A stretch of DNA of 64,000 nucleotides from Nigrospora sphaerica (GCA_018287875.1 JAGVVL010000013.1:868001-932000), one strand, 5' to 3'; shown: positions 9,818 to 20,949, counted from the stretch's first letter. The notes: generated from the sequence alone by a model not told the origin. A program made the numbers and translations.

Positions 9818-10925
9818 CGAGAGATTCGCCATGATGCCAGGCGATTCTTTGTGTTCCGGGCGGTTACCGCGCTCTCAAGCCCCCATGTGGCTCACGTCGC
9901 CGTCGAAATAGGTATCGCTTAGCTTGGGCTTGATGACTGAGTGCGAGGGCGATGACTCGCGGGTCGCGTTGATGGACGATGGATACAACATCCGACGGCT
10001 CGAGTCATATCCTCCAACACAGGGCATGGTCATTCCGCATATGTCTTGAGGGACCAAGGCGGCGTCACAGTACAACCCCAGCATGTCCAAGAGCGGCAAT
10101 AAAGACTATAGCTCCGTGTGTTGCCCTTAGACCTCAGTGTATGGGCCCCCGTCCCAATGGGCGTGCGTCGTGTGAAGCAAAAGGCAGGCGTCTGGAAGAC
10201 CAGATACGTGTCGGCGTGGGCGTAGTAAGAGGGCTCGTAGAAACTTCCAGCCTCTAAACGTCCGATGACCAGCGAAAGGGTAAGTTTTCAATGCAAGTAA
10301 CAATCGGAGGGCCGCATTTCAATATGTGCTAATCCCCCCCGCTAGGGTTTGCTTCTTCCGTATAATTACCCACGCTAAAACGCGGTCATCTTGCGTGCGT
10401 TCCCGGCGGAGAGAAAGAAAAGGCTTTATTCAACCATTACTGCTCATCTGCCGTGTTGGCGTGTGTTAGGCTGGCGCGGGTCCTTGTTCTCTCTCCCTCC
10501 CAACGTCGCGCATAAGTCCAAACGAGGAAAGAAAACATACACATGGCCAGTAGTGAGGTCGACTACTTCTGACACCCCCCATAATGTGCCTATACTGATG
10601 CAGGCGCTGGGTAAGATCTCGAGCCGCTTTAAACGCCTGGGAGTATTCAGTTACATTAATCTCGCTTCTTCACATCGGTGGGAAACACGTTTTTCGAAGG
10701 GTGAGTGTTAATAGGAGACTAAGACTAATGTTTAAATTAGTATACTTATTAATATAGATTCTTCGTTGTGGCCTTAGACCCTATGGCGTTTTCCCTTACT
10801 TATACAAAACTATAGCTTAAAAAACATGGACGGTCTTTCTATTTATGATACTAAGAGCCGATCGCTTTGAGCTTTCAGAGCTTGACTATAGAGTCACTGT
10901 GGTATATGATAAGAGACAATTGTAT
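9818..10925. other. No recognisable gene
   Basis: Only short open frames without recognised motifs are present, for example a 74-codon minus-strand frame at 9875-10099. Nothing can be assigned. Confidence 0.4.
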
Positions 10926-10930
10926 ACATT

Positions 10931-10990
10931 TGTCGCATATAAGGCGCAATTACTGCAGGGAAATTAACGGGTTTGTGTTTTCATGCCACA
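10931..10990 (+). repeat. TRIM 5' LTR
   Basis: The 60-bp repeat begins TGTCGCATATAAGGCGCA and ends TCATGCCACA. ATATAAG could serve as a TATA box. Its partner is at 11267-11325. Confidence 0.85.
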
Positions 10991-11004
10991 GTTATGAGCC
11001 CGGT
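10991..11004 (+). other. Primer binding site, half-tRNA initiator Met type
   Basis: GTTATGAGCCCGG is the reverse complement of CCGGGCTCATAAC, the anticodon stem-loop of initiator tRNA-Met with anticodon CAT. Copia-type elements of this kind prime from an internally cleaved half tRNA rather than from the 3' end. The same site follows the 5' LTRs at 44484-44498 (minus) and 60781-60795. Confidence 0.8.
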
Positions 11005-11266
11005 TCGCGCTCAGTAAGATGCCGCAGTGGTAGTTATTACGTTCTCCTCGCGTACACGCACACCAGCCATTATTATCTAGTGGAATTCGTGGCCCCACTA
11101 AACGATTCGGCGACTGAATAGTTAAAAGGACTGACCTTAGGCCGATTACGGTAAAGGTAGACTACTAAATAGTAATAAGGTCTCGAGTTCAGATCCTACT
11201 GAAAGAGCCCTCATAAGGAGGGCCTAAGAGCTCTAGGAGCTCACCGTCAGTAAGATCTAGGGGGTG

Positions 11267-11325
11267 TGTCGTATATAAGGCGCAGTTACTGCAGGGCAAT
11301 TAACGGGCCCGTTTTTTATGCCACA
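11267..11325 (+). repeat. TRIM 3' LTR
   Basis: The 59-bp repeat runs from TGTCGTATATAAGGCGCAG to TTATGCCACA and is followed directly by the duplication ACATT. It is preceded by the polypurine tract at about 11258-11266. Confidence 0.85.
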
Positions 11326-11330
11326 ACATT

Positions 11331-12250
11331 TGATTTTTTTACCTGGTTGGGGTCATCAATAGTTGAAGCCATGATGTACATGCAAGCCGGTGAAAAAGAC
11401 AGCCTGCCCCAGGGGAATAACGGCGAGTAAAAGAAGGCCAGTGAGGAGAAGCCGTACGAGAGGGTGAATGGATGGAATAGAAGACGGCTTATCGACGGCC
11501 ACCGGACTCGTCGCGAAACTAGCCCTGTTGAACCTAGCCGTCCGCACACTCACCCATCCTGGACAATGCGCCAAGGACTGGAACGATCTATAAGATGACG
11601 TCAGTCGGCCTCGGGCCTCTGTGGATAGTTTCTTTAATGCAGCTCTTTATTTCATCACGGCACTATACGGCGCGGAATTCGCGGGACCAACCGCCGCACC
11701 GTGCTTTGCGGGTGTAGTGTTCCATGAACCCCTTGTAAGAACCGCCGTTACGCCAACGCGCTTGATCCTCATTTAGGTCCTGGCCCCGTTGTCAGGATGC
11801 CTTGGTCATGCCTACGACGACGCCGAATTATAAAGGAGTCATGGAGGCCTCAGAATGATGCGACAAGTAGTTCGTTCCGTGTTTCTCGACTTATTAAATG
11901 TAGCGAAAAATTACTTAGACCCCGCCCGAGCATCTAATGTCTCAGCTACGTGATTGCCTCGTCCACCATGATGGTTGCCATTTTCAGCGAAACGGACTGG
12001 GAGCATGTAAGACGTCTGTGCTTATTAGTCTTTCCGCTTCGCTAGACTAGCCTACATAAACTAATGGCTATGTTTCATGTTAGAAACTTAATTAAGCTAG
12101 CAGGGTCTAATACAGTGCGGCATTATTTATTTTTCTGTTATTACGAGCCGCTGTTCTATGGTTTCTATTTAAGGTAGGAGTGTTGGGTGACAGGTTAAAT
12201 CTCAGGCGGGTTCTCGAAGCATTTACTTCACATCTATACTTTCGAATATC
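11331..12250. other. No firmly supported gene
   Basis: Minus-strand open frames of 72 and 77 codons at 11316-11574 contain one hydrophobic stretch (VRLLLTGLLLLAVIPLGQAVFF), but nothing else supports a gene. The remainder holds no recognised feature. Confidence 0.35.
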
Positions 12251-12255
12251 CATAA

Positions 12256-12445
12256 TGTCGCACTTCAGGGGACGTGAGGAACGAGGTTCTGGTTGTTCTA
12301 TTAGGAAAAACAAAGGAAAACTATCTGAGGATCCAGACGTAGATATAGTAGCTCCGTAGCCTGCCTGACAGGCTAGGCTCTTGAGCTTACATAAATTCAC
12401 GTGATCTGGTAGGCTTGTTAGTGACAATAGGCTCGTCTCGCGACA
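12256..12445 (-). repeat. Solo LTR of the Copia family
   Basis: This 190-bp copy matches the LTRs at 37213-37402 and 44499-44688 almost base for base, including length. On the plus strand it runs from TGTCGCACTTCAGG to CTCGCGACA. It is flanked by a perfect 5-bp duplication CATAA (12251-12255 and 12446-12450), so it is a genuine insertion that lost its internal part by LTR recombination. The right-hand duplication overlaps the A of the ATG of the next gene. Confidence 0.92.
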
Positions 12446-12449
12446 CATA

Positions 12450-13205
12450 ATGAAGTCTTTTTATTTTCAACTGTTAGCCCTGGCGTATTTTAAAATGTGC
12501 GGGGCTATAATCCTTGGAAGAGACGCGCAGCCCCACGAAATTCCTTCAATTGCCTCCCTCGTGTCAAGCGGATGGTTCGGAGATAGCCATATTTGCGGCG
12601 CAACAATCATCAGCCCGACGACTTGCTTAACTGCAGCTTCATGTTGCGATGGATCCTCTGCCTCGAGCCTCAGGGTCCGTGTTGGATCCAACAACCGCAA
12701 CACTGGGTGCTCCGTAATACAAGTGACGAAGGTTATGAAGCACCCCAACTGGAACACCAACACAATCGATAACAATTACTGTCTACTACGGACTACGGGA
12801 ATTCCCATCCAGGAAGGACGGATCGAAATCGCGCTCCTTCCGTCGAGTGAAACGGCTGCCGATCATTCCCCTGTCTTGGTTTCTGGCTGGGGGAAAACAG
12901 ACAAGGCCGCGGATACATTGCCTATCCAACTTCAAACGAATAATTTCAGCGTCGTCGACAAAAGAAGGTGCAACAGTATCTGGGCAGACGAGAACCCGAT
13001 CACTCATCAGATGATGTGTTTCGAGCCGACAAGTGCCGAAAAGACCTCCTCTATCTGCAACGGGGATATGGGAGGCCCTGTGCTGCGAATATCCGACGGG
13101 ACGGTTCTAGGCGTCATTAGCCATGCTAAGGAATGTTCCTTGGCGCGCCCTAATGTGGCAGCCGATATTTCATCTAAAGTCGATTGGATTGAACAAAACA
13201 TGTAG
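12450..13205 (+). CDS. Secreted trypsin-like protein lacking catalytic His and Ser (pseudoprotease)
   Basis: This intact 251-codon gene has no intron. An N-terminal hydrophobic segment (FYFQLLALAYFKMCGA) serves as signal peptide, followed directly by an IILGRDAQPHEIPSIA start resembling the IVGG N-terminus of active S1 proteases, so no long propeptide. The fold landmarks are clear: ICGATIISPTTCLTAA, NNYCLLRT around the catalytic-Asp position, VSGWGKT, and the C-terminal VDWIEQN helix. However, the motif TAAHC reads TAASC (His to Ser) and GDSGGP reads GDMGGP (Ser to Met), so two of the three triad residues are gone. Neither change is a single RIP-type transition. The open frame is otherwise undamaged, which suggests a retained non-enzymatic role such as inhibitor decoy or binding protein (inference). 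A solo LTR ends four bases before the ATG. Confidence 0.85.
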   Translation: MKSFYFQLLALAYFKMCGAIILGRDAQPHEIPSIASLVSSGWFGDSHICGATIISPTTCLTAASCCDGSSASSLRVRVGSNNRNTGCSVIQVTKVMKHPNWNTNTIDNNYCLLRTTGIPIQEGRIEIALLPSSETAADHSPVLVSGWGKTDKAADTLPIQLQTNNFSVVDKRRCNSIWADENPITHQMMCFEPTSAEKTSSICNGDMGGPVLRISDGTVLGVISHAKECSLARPNVAADISSKVDWIEQNM

Positions 13206-13263
13206 AGTTGGGAATGCTAGAAGATGGTTGGGGATACTAGCCGGGCGAAGTACTGAAGGAGGG

Positions 13264-13403
13264 TGTTGGATAGAAATGATCACGTGACTTTAGGGTTGCA
13301 CTCATGTCCATAGTTTGCCACGTCTGGCACATTTCCTTCCATCAATTCCTTTAGAAAGAAAGCCATGAATAATCCAGCTTGGCAGCGCCTTTGGGGTGCG
13401 ACA
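13264..13403 (+). repeat. Diverged Copia LTR relic
   Basis: Sequence from TGTTGGATAG to GGGGTGCGACA contains GATCACGTGA and the block AGTTTGCCACGTCTGGCAC-TTTCCTTC seen in the LTRs at 1183-1369 and 60582-60780. A purine run GAAGGAGGG precedes it like a polypurine tract. No target duplication is visible, so the left boundary is uncertain. Confidence 0.5.
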
Positions 13404-13459
13404 AATATCCTTAAGTATAAAAAGCCTAGGACACCATCTTAGGTACGGTGTGAAATTCA

Positions 13460-15226
13460 TCACTCCTCTGTTTGTTGCGACGGGCAGTCGCACGGTGGAG
13501 GGCTGCGTATGTGTGGCGGAAAAGGGACCAGCCTAGGAGAACTAAAACCATCTATCGAAACGCTGTTCAGTATTCTTCCGATGTCTCCTGGAGAAGGTGT
13601 ACCTACCAATGGCACTGCAGCTATGAACCACCTGGCACCGATAACGTGTAAGTGAATGGACGAACGACTTCTTTCAGAAGCGCAACGCACCATTTGATAG
13701 ACGGGTTCTCGGCAAAGGTATCCACATTCATGCCGAAAATGCCGGTGATGAATGTCAAGGGTAGAAAGATGAAGGTGATCCAGCTCAGACGCCAGAGACT
13801 CTCGTTGAGCATCAGCGAGTGGCGCGCGTCCCTAATGGCGATCCGCTTGTAGATCTACCGGCGGCACACTTGCGGTCAGTCCTTACCCCCCTTGCGTGCA
13901 GGCCCGTGGAAGGGGGCAGCTGGGACATACCATGTCGAGCATGTGCATCGTGGGATGCACCAGGCACTGTTCCATCTCGGTCTGATTAGCGACAACGCCG
14001 CCCTTGTGAAGTCGCCCGAACAGCAGGAAGTCCCCTATCCGGGCTTTGTAGTCGTCTGCCGGGGCGGGGGCCCGGAGCGTCTCCCAGTAGAGCCGGAGGA
14101 ACCGCTGGCCTTCGTGATCGAGATACTCGAGAAGCCGTGAGTGCAGGGTGAAGAGGCGGTTGTACGCGTTCCAGTGGCGCGAGTACTCCCACAGGGCTTC
14201 GCCCCAAGCCTCGTTCTCGGGGTCACGAAAGATTTCCTTTTCCTGTACCGCCCGAAGTTTGCGCACATGGCACGCCTGATCAGTTTCGGCACGTCACTAG
14301 TGCTGCGTGGGAGGGCGCGCCGGGGCCTTCCCCCCCCCCCAACCCGGCACGGAAAACTCACGAATCGGGCAAAATGCGTCTGCGAGCTGCGGACGATCTG
14401 GAACCAGCGCTGGGCCGTGCCACGGATGGCCCAGTACAGGACATGCTCGAAGAAGCGGTGCGAGAACTTCAGGGGGTCCAGCCGCGCCTCGCGGCGCCAG
14501 TTGACGTCGAGCGGGAACTGCCAATCCGGGGGGCAGGGGGCGCCGACGTGGTGCAGGACGACAGCGACGGCGGGGCCGGCCTCCTCGCGATAGCAGATGA
14601 CGCCCAGCTTCTGGAGGCAGACGTACTACTCAGAGGCTGACCCGCCGCCGCCGCCGCCGCCGTCGAGCGTCAGGTTGGTCAGGTGGCCCGGCGCGGCGGC
14701 GCAGCGGTCGTGGCCCGGCGCTGCGGCCACCCGTGGGTGCAGGGCGAAATAGTCGAAGACGAATTTGAGCTCGATGCGGCCGTCCTCGTGCGTCGCGTAC
14801 CACACCTGCTCGCGCGGGTTGCTGGCCATGGCTGGCGCCTCCATCCAGGCGCTGAAGCCACCGTAATTGCGGCCGCTGCGGTGCGTGATGATTGGGAGCG
14901 CCCAGGGGACGCCCCGGATGTGGCTGTGGCATCTTTCGTCAGAGGGCATGCTGGCGTCTCGTGGTCGTGGCCGGGCGTACTGACATGAGACGGCTCACGA
15001 CGTTGCGGGAGTAGGGCTAAAAGGATGTACCCTTTCTTAGAGGATCACTAGCCCTGGATGCGCGAAGGGGTTTGCGATGACCCACCTGGGAGAGGAACTC
15101 GGAAAAGCTCTGCGCATCGTGGAACACGAGAGCCTCATGCGCAGGCGGGCTGGCGTCTTCGCTCAGATCGGCTCCTGGACACAATACACAGGTGAGCAGA
15201 CGGACGGGACGACGGTCTGGGTGCAC
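13460..15226 (-). pseudogene. CorA-like Mg2+ transporter family gene, interrupted by one stop
   Basis: Spliced exons on the minus strand give a fungal CorA-like protein. A probable first exon near 15226-15090 (SEDASPPAHEALVFHDAQSF) is followed by an exon from about 14949 (SDERCHSHIRGVPWALPI, HRSGRNYGGFSAW, LKFVFDYFALHPRV). Introns are readable at 14361-14276, 13930-13855 and 13690-13632, each GT-AG and phase-consistent. The membrane part reads SLWRLSWITFIFLPLTFITG followed by FGMNVD, where GMN is the CorA signature, then a second hydrophobic stretch WFIAAVPLV. A TAG at 14626-14628 interrupts the second exon after a glycine run. CAG to TAG would fit RIP, but a sequencing error is possible. If functional it would be a membrane cation channel or transporter. 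The N-terminus is not settled. Confidence 0.6.
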
Positions 15227-15246
15227 GTCTTACCCAGTGGATAGTA

Positions 15247-16900
15247 TTAGTCCGCGACAATCACACCGGGGGGTACGAGATTGTTCTTGCCCGGGAATAT
15301 AGGGCCTACTTCCACGTTGTCGTCGTTGTCGCCGTCGCTGGCCTGGGTCCCGCGCTTGCGCAGCGAGGGCATGGCGCTGGCTGACAATGTTGCGTCCATC
15401 TCGGTCAGCGCCGTGGCTGGTTCCAGCGTGGTGGGATCAGGGCGGAATTGAACGGCGTCCAGACAACGCCGGCGCATGGGGGAAGCAGGGTTTATCTTGC
15501 AAGATTTTGCTAGGAGTGACTGGGTGAAGTCCCTTAATTGTGTCAACTCTGTAGAATAAGCTTACTGTACTGTTCTGCTCCCCTCTCTTTCGATGGTGCA
15601 CATAGGTACTGAGATACATGTAAATGTGCCACGGGATATAGTTGGCGGTTCGCGTGGAGACTGCCTGGCTCAGCCCCTCTTTAAGTAGCATCTTCGCTGG
15701 ATGTGACTAGTGGTGGCACAACCAACCCCCCTAGTGCTCTCGCTTTCTACCAATCGCCGATTTCTTTCTAGATAAGAGCCAAGACCGACCCCTCAATTTG
15801 CGTAGTAAGCTGACAACCTACTGTAGTCTTGCCTTCGACGAGATCATCTTCAGCCGGCATGTCGCTTTTCCAGCCCCTCTCCATCGGGCTGCCGGTATTT
15901 ACGTCAATTAGGGGAGTGCGCTGCATATACGCATCGCCCTATTAAGCATCGAGGCGGCGGCGTTTCGCACGCCGTCGCGGTTTGGGGAACTCCTTGGCTG
16001 GGAACTCGACCCATTCACCAGCCAGCGCTGCGTTGGAGGCTATATCAACGCAAGGCAATGGCGAATGCGTGTCGCCTGTACCATAGCCGGCCGGGAAGGG
16101 TTGGAGCTGCCGGTATAAGCGGCTTCGGCTCCATGAAGCTGCGGGTGTGCAACGTCGCGAAGGTCGCCACATTTATGGTCAGCAGAGCGACGCCTTGGTT
16201 AAACATGCAGGCTATATTTCTTTCTTTGGCCGCATAGACTATAGATCAAAACAAGTGACCCCCCGTTCATCTAATACATGCATGCATATGCAGCCGCTCA
16301 GTCAGTTACGCAGACTAAGACTTGCCATGTGGCTGGTTGCATTCCTTAACCACCTGGCATGGAAACCTTGAAATGATGCTCTGGTGGTTTTAAAATAGAG
16401 TCACGTACGTGATCAGTGCCGGAAATGGTCACCTGAACAGTTTGTGGCGCATGCAATTATTTAAAGAGCCTTGGCAGGCTGGCGCAAATGGCGGCATTAA
16501 AACGCAGGTACAAAGCCCCGATGAGCCCGCGGGTCCGGTCGAACTCTCATCATGCTATATCATATATGTTTCCCTCTTCCTTCTAACGCCAGTTATAGAT
16601 GACCGCAAGTTAGGTTTCTATTCAAAGTCTACTCCTCTGCACCCCAGTCAGAAAAATCAGGAATGATCTATCAAAAGCTACACATTTCCACGCACGCGAA
16701 CTGATTTCGGGGCGCAGTGAAGCAACACCTGGTGAGCGATTTATGCCTATTCTTGTAACCCTCCGCCACTTTGAACAACATTTATGTTTCGTTTTACCCC
16801 TTTATCAGAAAACCCGGTTCGTATTTCGAGGGCAATCGAAGGAGTCATCAATATATTTATTCCATCGTGGGTTTTCGGATACTTTCATTCTTGTTCTCTT
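15247..16900. other. Little recognisable content
   Basis: A minus-strand 99-codon frame at 15247-15546 (TALTEMDATLSASAMPSL, acidic DGDNDDN) could be an upstream exon of the CorA-like gene, but no splice path was established. The rest, including several 60-85 codon frames, shows nothing I recognise. Confidence 0.35.
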
Positions 16901-16913
16901 CTTCTTCACAACC

Positions 16914-17566
16914 ATGCAGTTTCTCCTTTTTACGTCTTACGTGGCCTTGATGTGGCGCGCTGTGGCCTCACTGGCTAAATTAGAAGGCCGCGCGAACGTC
17001 CCTCTTATACCGCTCGTGGTGAGTGCGAAGGTTCATGTGGCCAGCCTATACTGACGCCCGGCCTACAAGATTGCAAATTTACCTGAAGAGAGCGCAAAGA
17101 TGTTCTGGTGTGGTAGGTAGAGAAACTTTGATTGCAAAGTTCATCTCAAAAAGGCAGTGAGCTTAAAGGATGCGGCTGATTATGACAATTTCTAGGCGGA
17201 AGCCCATATCGAGTCCATGATGTCTTCCTCGCAATACAGATGGCCGTTTCCCTCCAAGAAATACATGAGATGCGTGGATTGGGACGATACCCACACCCCT
17301 TCGATGGCCGTGGTGGGAATGAGTTCATTCCGCTCCCAGCCGACTGCCCTGCAGACCCTGATCGCAATCTCTATCCGCTGAAGCGTAACCAAGCGTACGA
17401 TGTCGGTCCAAATGCGAGGAAACATGGACTAGAGCGCGTCATCTACTACCGCGAGAGAGAAGAGGTTGACGCCTCTACTGGGCAGGCCAAGGCTTATTTT
17501 TGCGCCGTCGTAACGCACCATGATGCTGGCAGCGGGAAGTTTAAACATTGCTACGTGCCACTATAA
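16914..17566 (+). CDS. T1/N1-type microbial ribonuclease-like secreted protein
   Basis: Exon 1 from ATG 16914 encodes a signal-peptide-like start (MQFLLFTSYVALMWRAVASL) and reaches a GTGAGT donor at 17019. A branch-like CTGAT and the acceptor TTCTAG at 17195 precede exon 2, which ends at 17566. Exon 2 matches guanyl-specific fungal ribonucleases: YPHPF aligns with the YPH containing the first catalytic His, ERVIY with the Arg segment, and FCAVVTHHDAG...FKHC with the VITHTGAS...FVEC end carrying the second His. The catalytic Glu of the EFPI/EWPI segment seems replaced (NLYPL), so activity is doubtful. The simple GT-AG join leaves the exons one base out of frame, so either the gene is broken or the junction differs. 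Family assignment is from motif order only. Confidence 0.5.
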
Positions 17567-17675
17567 TGATTAAGCAAACGAAAAAAAAAACATGAGATGA
17601 TAAGTAAAAAGAATGCGCACTGCAATTATAAAGATAAAATTTATTAGTGATAAATTGATTTAAGATAAGACGATA

Positions 17676-19535
17676 ACGTAGGTGCCACCCATGTGGCGCA
17701 CCCAACCAAGTGGCGCACCTACTGCTAAATCGCGATCGATCAACTTCACGACATTACACATCCACAAATAAAAATGGCTGCCTCTTCTCAAGAAGCTCAA
17801 TTAATCCTTGCTATCCAATCTCTTAAAAATAACCCTCAAAGTAGCCGCCGAGCGACCGCGAAGATCTACAACGTCCCAGAAACCACCCTACGTCGAAGAA
17901 TAGCCGGCACGCCTTCGAAGGCCGAGTAAGGCAGCGTAACTTCTCGATTAACGAGATTAAAAAAAAAGGTGATTATTCAATATATAATTGACCTGGATTC
18001 GTAAGGGTTCTCACCCCGGCTGCGCGACATGGAAGATATAGCTAATGTTATTGCCAAGGCACGTGACGCGTTATATATCGGAACGTATTGGGCCTCGAAC
18101 TTCATCAAGCGATAACCATAGCTGAAAACGCGTCTTTCGCGTGTATACGACTACCAGAGGGCCCTCTGCGAGGATCCTGAAAAGATTGCGGCTTAGTTCG
18201 AGCTTTTCCGCAGTATAAAAGCAAAGTTCGGCATCCTCGACAACGATCTGTACAACTTCGACAAGACCGGCTTTATAATAGGCCAGATCGCGTCCTTTAT
18301 AGTCATTACAGGTGCTGATTACGGCGGGAAACGAAAGAAGATCCAGCCTAGCAACCAGGAATAGGCTACCGCGATTTAAGGCGTATATGCGGATAGCTGG
18401 TGCGTCCCGCCGTTTATAGCGGTAAAGGGCAAGACTTATCTCGCGAACTTGTACACCGATAGCACCCTACCACGCGACTAGGTAATCAAACCGACCTTGA
18501 ATGGATAGACCAGCAACGAGACAGGCTTAGACTGGGTTCGGCATTTCGATAAACACACGGCGTCGCGCGCAAAAGGTCAATATCGGTTATTAGTGATCGA
18601 CGGGCACGAGAGCCACGTTTCGGCCGATTTCTAGGCTTTCTGCAGGGAGAAGAACATTATCACGATCTCTATGCCTCCGCACTCGTCGTATCTTCTCCAG
18701 CCACTTAACGTTGGGTGTTTTGGTCCACTAAAGCGGGCGTACGGTCGCGAGATCGAAGGGTTTATGAAATCGTATATAAACCACATCACGAAGGCTGAGT
18801 TCCTTATCGCCTTCCAGGCCGCATTTTTAAAGGTCTTTACACCCGACAATGTTAAAGCCGGATTTAAAGGAGCCGGTATAGTTCCTCTCGACCTAGATAG
18901 GGTTATATCGAAGCTCGATATGAAGTTGTCGACGCCTTCGCCGATAAGGAGCCTCCTAGCCGCGACTATCCTATAGGCCTCTTAGACGCCGCATAACCCG
19001 ACCGAGGCGACTTTATAGACGGACTTTATTAAAAGCCGAGTCTGCTGTTACTAGGGAAGCTCACCGACACCGATTTTATCGGCAGTTAACTAGATTACGA
19101 AGGGTACGATAGCGATTATACACGAGAATGCCCTCTTAAAGGCTGAGATCCGTTACCTTCGAGAAGCAAATATTGGCCTCGTTAAACGTCGTAGGGCAAA
19201 GAAAACACATATAAGGTAAGGGGGAACACTTACTATCGCCGAAGGATAAGATCTTATAGATCAAATGGATACGGATACACAGTTAAGGGAGGAAACGCGT
19301 GCGGGTAGTAGTCGTGCAAGGATAGCGCAGCCGCGCGAAAGGCGCTGTGGCATCTACGGAAAGACCGGTCATAATGCGCGCACCTATGTAATGGTTGAAG
19401 AAACATCCGAAGAGTAGGATTCCGATCAGTTTGGATTAATTTAAGGCGGTTTGGTTAAGTAATCGATTAATTAGTCGCGAGAGTGCTCTGAGGTGCGCCA
19501 CTTGGTTGGATGCGCCACATGGATGGCACCTACGT
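17676..19535 (+). mobile_element. pogo/Fot1-type DNA transposon, RIP-degraded
   Basis: The 1860-bp element is bounded by inverted repeats of about 45 bp (left ACGTAGGTGCCACCCATG..., right end ...GGATGGCACCTACGT) and flanked by TA dinucleotides at 17674-17675 and 19536-19537. Only a few C/T differences separate the repeats. The interior carries one transposase gene in the plus orientation, beyond repair. Confidence 0.9.
17774..19256 (+). pseudogene. pogo-type transposase pseudogene
   Basis: Reading from ATG 17774 gives a pogo/Fot1 transposase: an N-terminal helix-turn-helix (RRATAKIYNVPETTLRRRIA), a CENP-B-like DNA-binding region, and the DDE domain with LYNFDKTGF (first Asp), LLVIDGHESH (second Asp) and PPHSSYLLQPLNVGCFGPLK (third acidic position Asn here instead of Asp). 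A coiled segment (NALLKAEIRYLREAN) lies near the end. At least a dozen stops, mostly where Gln or Trp is expected, interrupt it, in keeping with RIP. The enzyme would catalyse cut-and-paste at TA sites; this copy is dead. Confidence 0.85.
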
Positions 19536-19537
19536 TA

Positions 19538-20940
19538 TATACAACGTAATTCGTAAGCTCAATATTTAAAGATTGAGTGAATAAAACTTATTGGGCTTTA
19601 GAGAAGAACTTAAAATACTTTTTTATAATAGATTAATGTCGCACTGAAGAGAATGTAAGAGACTAAGGGTTCAAGTTATGCATTATGGAATCTAGAAAAG
19701 GAAAGGTCCGGTGTGGTAGATATACGCGGTAGCCTATGGGACCCCTCCAGGGGTACGGCAGCTTGTCACGTAACCTGACAGATGGCAGGGGGTAACATTG
19801 GAGTAGCCTCTTATGCGACAATAAAATTTATAAAATATTGATAAAAGCCTCGAGCCGCCGGAAGCTGGCCACTTGGATTCGAAGACTTTCATTCTTACGA
19901 GATATCCACTGGGAAACTAATGTAGGCATATTTACTCGTGATGGCCGCCTAAGGAATAATAGAAAGGTTATTATGTGACACGTGCAAGGCGTGGAAGCCG
20001 AGATCACGTAGTGATAATGCAGTCACTCACATATCAATCCGTTTCGTACTATCCCGGCCGGCACGCCCGGAAGCATAATAACGAATCACGCTTAGGCGAA
20101 CCACGAAAGCGGCCACGGTACTCCTAGGTGTGGTCAGCAATGCATGATGGCGCTTCATTCCCCGTTGTCCGCATCGGGGTTAGCCTTTGTTAGAAGTGCA
20201 TGCTGCATCTGTTGCTGCTTGCTTTACGAAAATGCAGGGCATGGCGGATGTAGGCGGATATACGCCTGAAACTGCCCTCCTCGCTGCTTCTCTCGGCGCA
20301 GCTCTTCTTAGCGGCGTTCCTCCCGTGGCATCTCTTGCAAATGGCCCTTATCCGCTCGCATACATTGTCTCAAAGGCTCACCACATTATAATGAGGCTAT
20401 AATATACGGAAGGGCAAGGCGACTTCTATTTAATTTTAGGGCTTAATGGATGGCTCAGTGATCCTCAGGTCTCATCTCCTTCTTTTAACTCCTCCGGTCC
20501 TTATATACACTAGGCCCCTTTCGCCTAACCTCCTCTGGCGAGCACTTTACCCCAACCTTTCTCAAGGTCTAGGTATCTCATACATGAACTCTGACACGAA
20601 GTAGAATAACTCCACTATTTATGAAATTGTCGATTCCACCGTACATCAGCAAACGAGCACGACGATGACACTACGTTGCTTTCGTGGTAGCATCCGCCTG
20701 TAGTCATCTCATAACATATTTCGGTAGCTGTTACCGACCGCGGTAGCCCTAGCTCTGTCTCGTAACGGTACCGAAATATATCTGGATGGAATTTATAGCT
20801 TTCAAGGGTTGCATCCAGCTGACTTTAATGTCACAACAGTAACTGAATGAATCATTTAGTAAAATGGCACTCATGTAACTAAAGAGGCATTAAGTGCTAC
20901 TTGAATAGTTTCAGTCAAAGGATATCCGGATGTATAAACT
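19538..20940. other. No recognisable gene
   Basis: Short frames only; a 71-codon plus frame at 20187-20402 (alanine-rich, AALLSGVPPVASLA) has no supporting feature. Nothing is assigned. Confidence 0.4.
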
Positions 20941-20949
20941 TACTCAATA

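Larger units (their letters stand above)
10931..11325 (+). mobile_element. TRIM-like miniature LTR retrotransposon, complete
   Basis: This 395-bp unit has all non-coding hallmarks of an LTR retrotransposon and no coding capacity. Two short direct repeats of 60 and 59 bp (10931-10990 and 11267-11325) begin TGTCG and end TGCCACA, differing at about ten positions. A primer binding site, GTTATGAGCCCGG, follows the left repeat; a polypurine tract (CTAGGGGGTG) precedes the right repeat. The element is flanked by the perfect 5-bp duplication ACATT (10926-10930 and 11326-11330). Size and structure match terminal-repeat retrotransposons in miniature (TRIM). It shares the same unusual primer site with the Copia elements in this window, so it was probably mobilised in trans by that machinery (inference). 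Confidence 0.85.
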
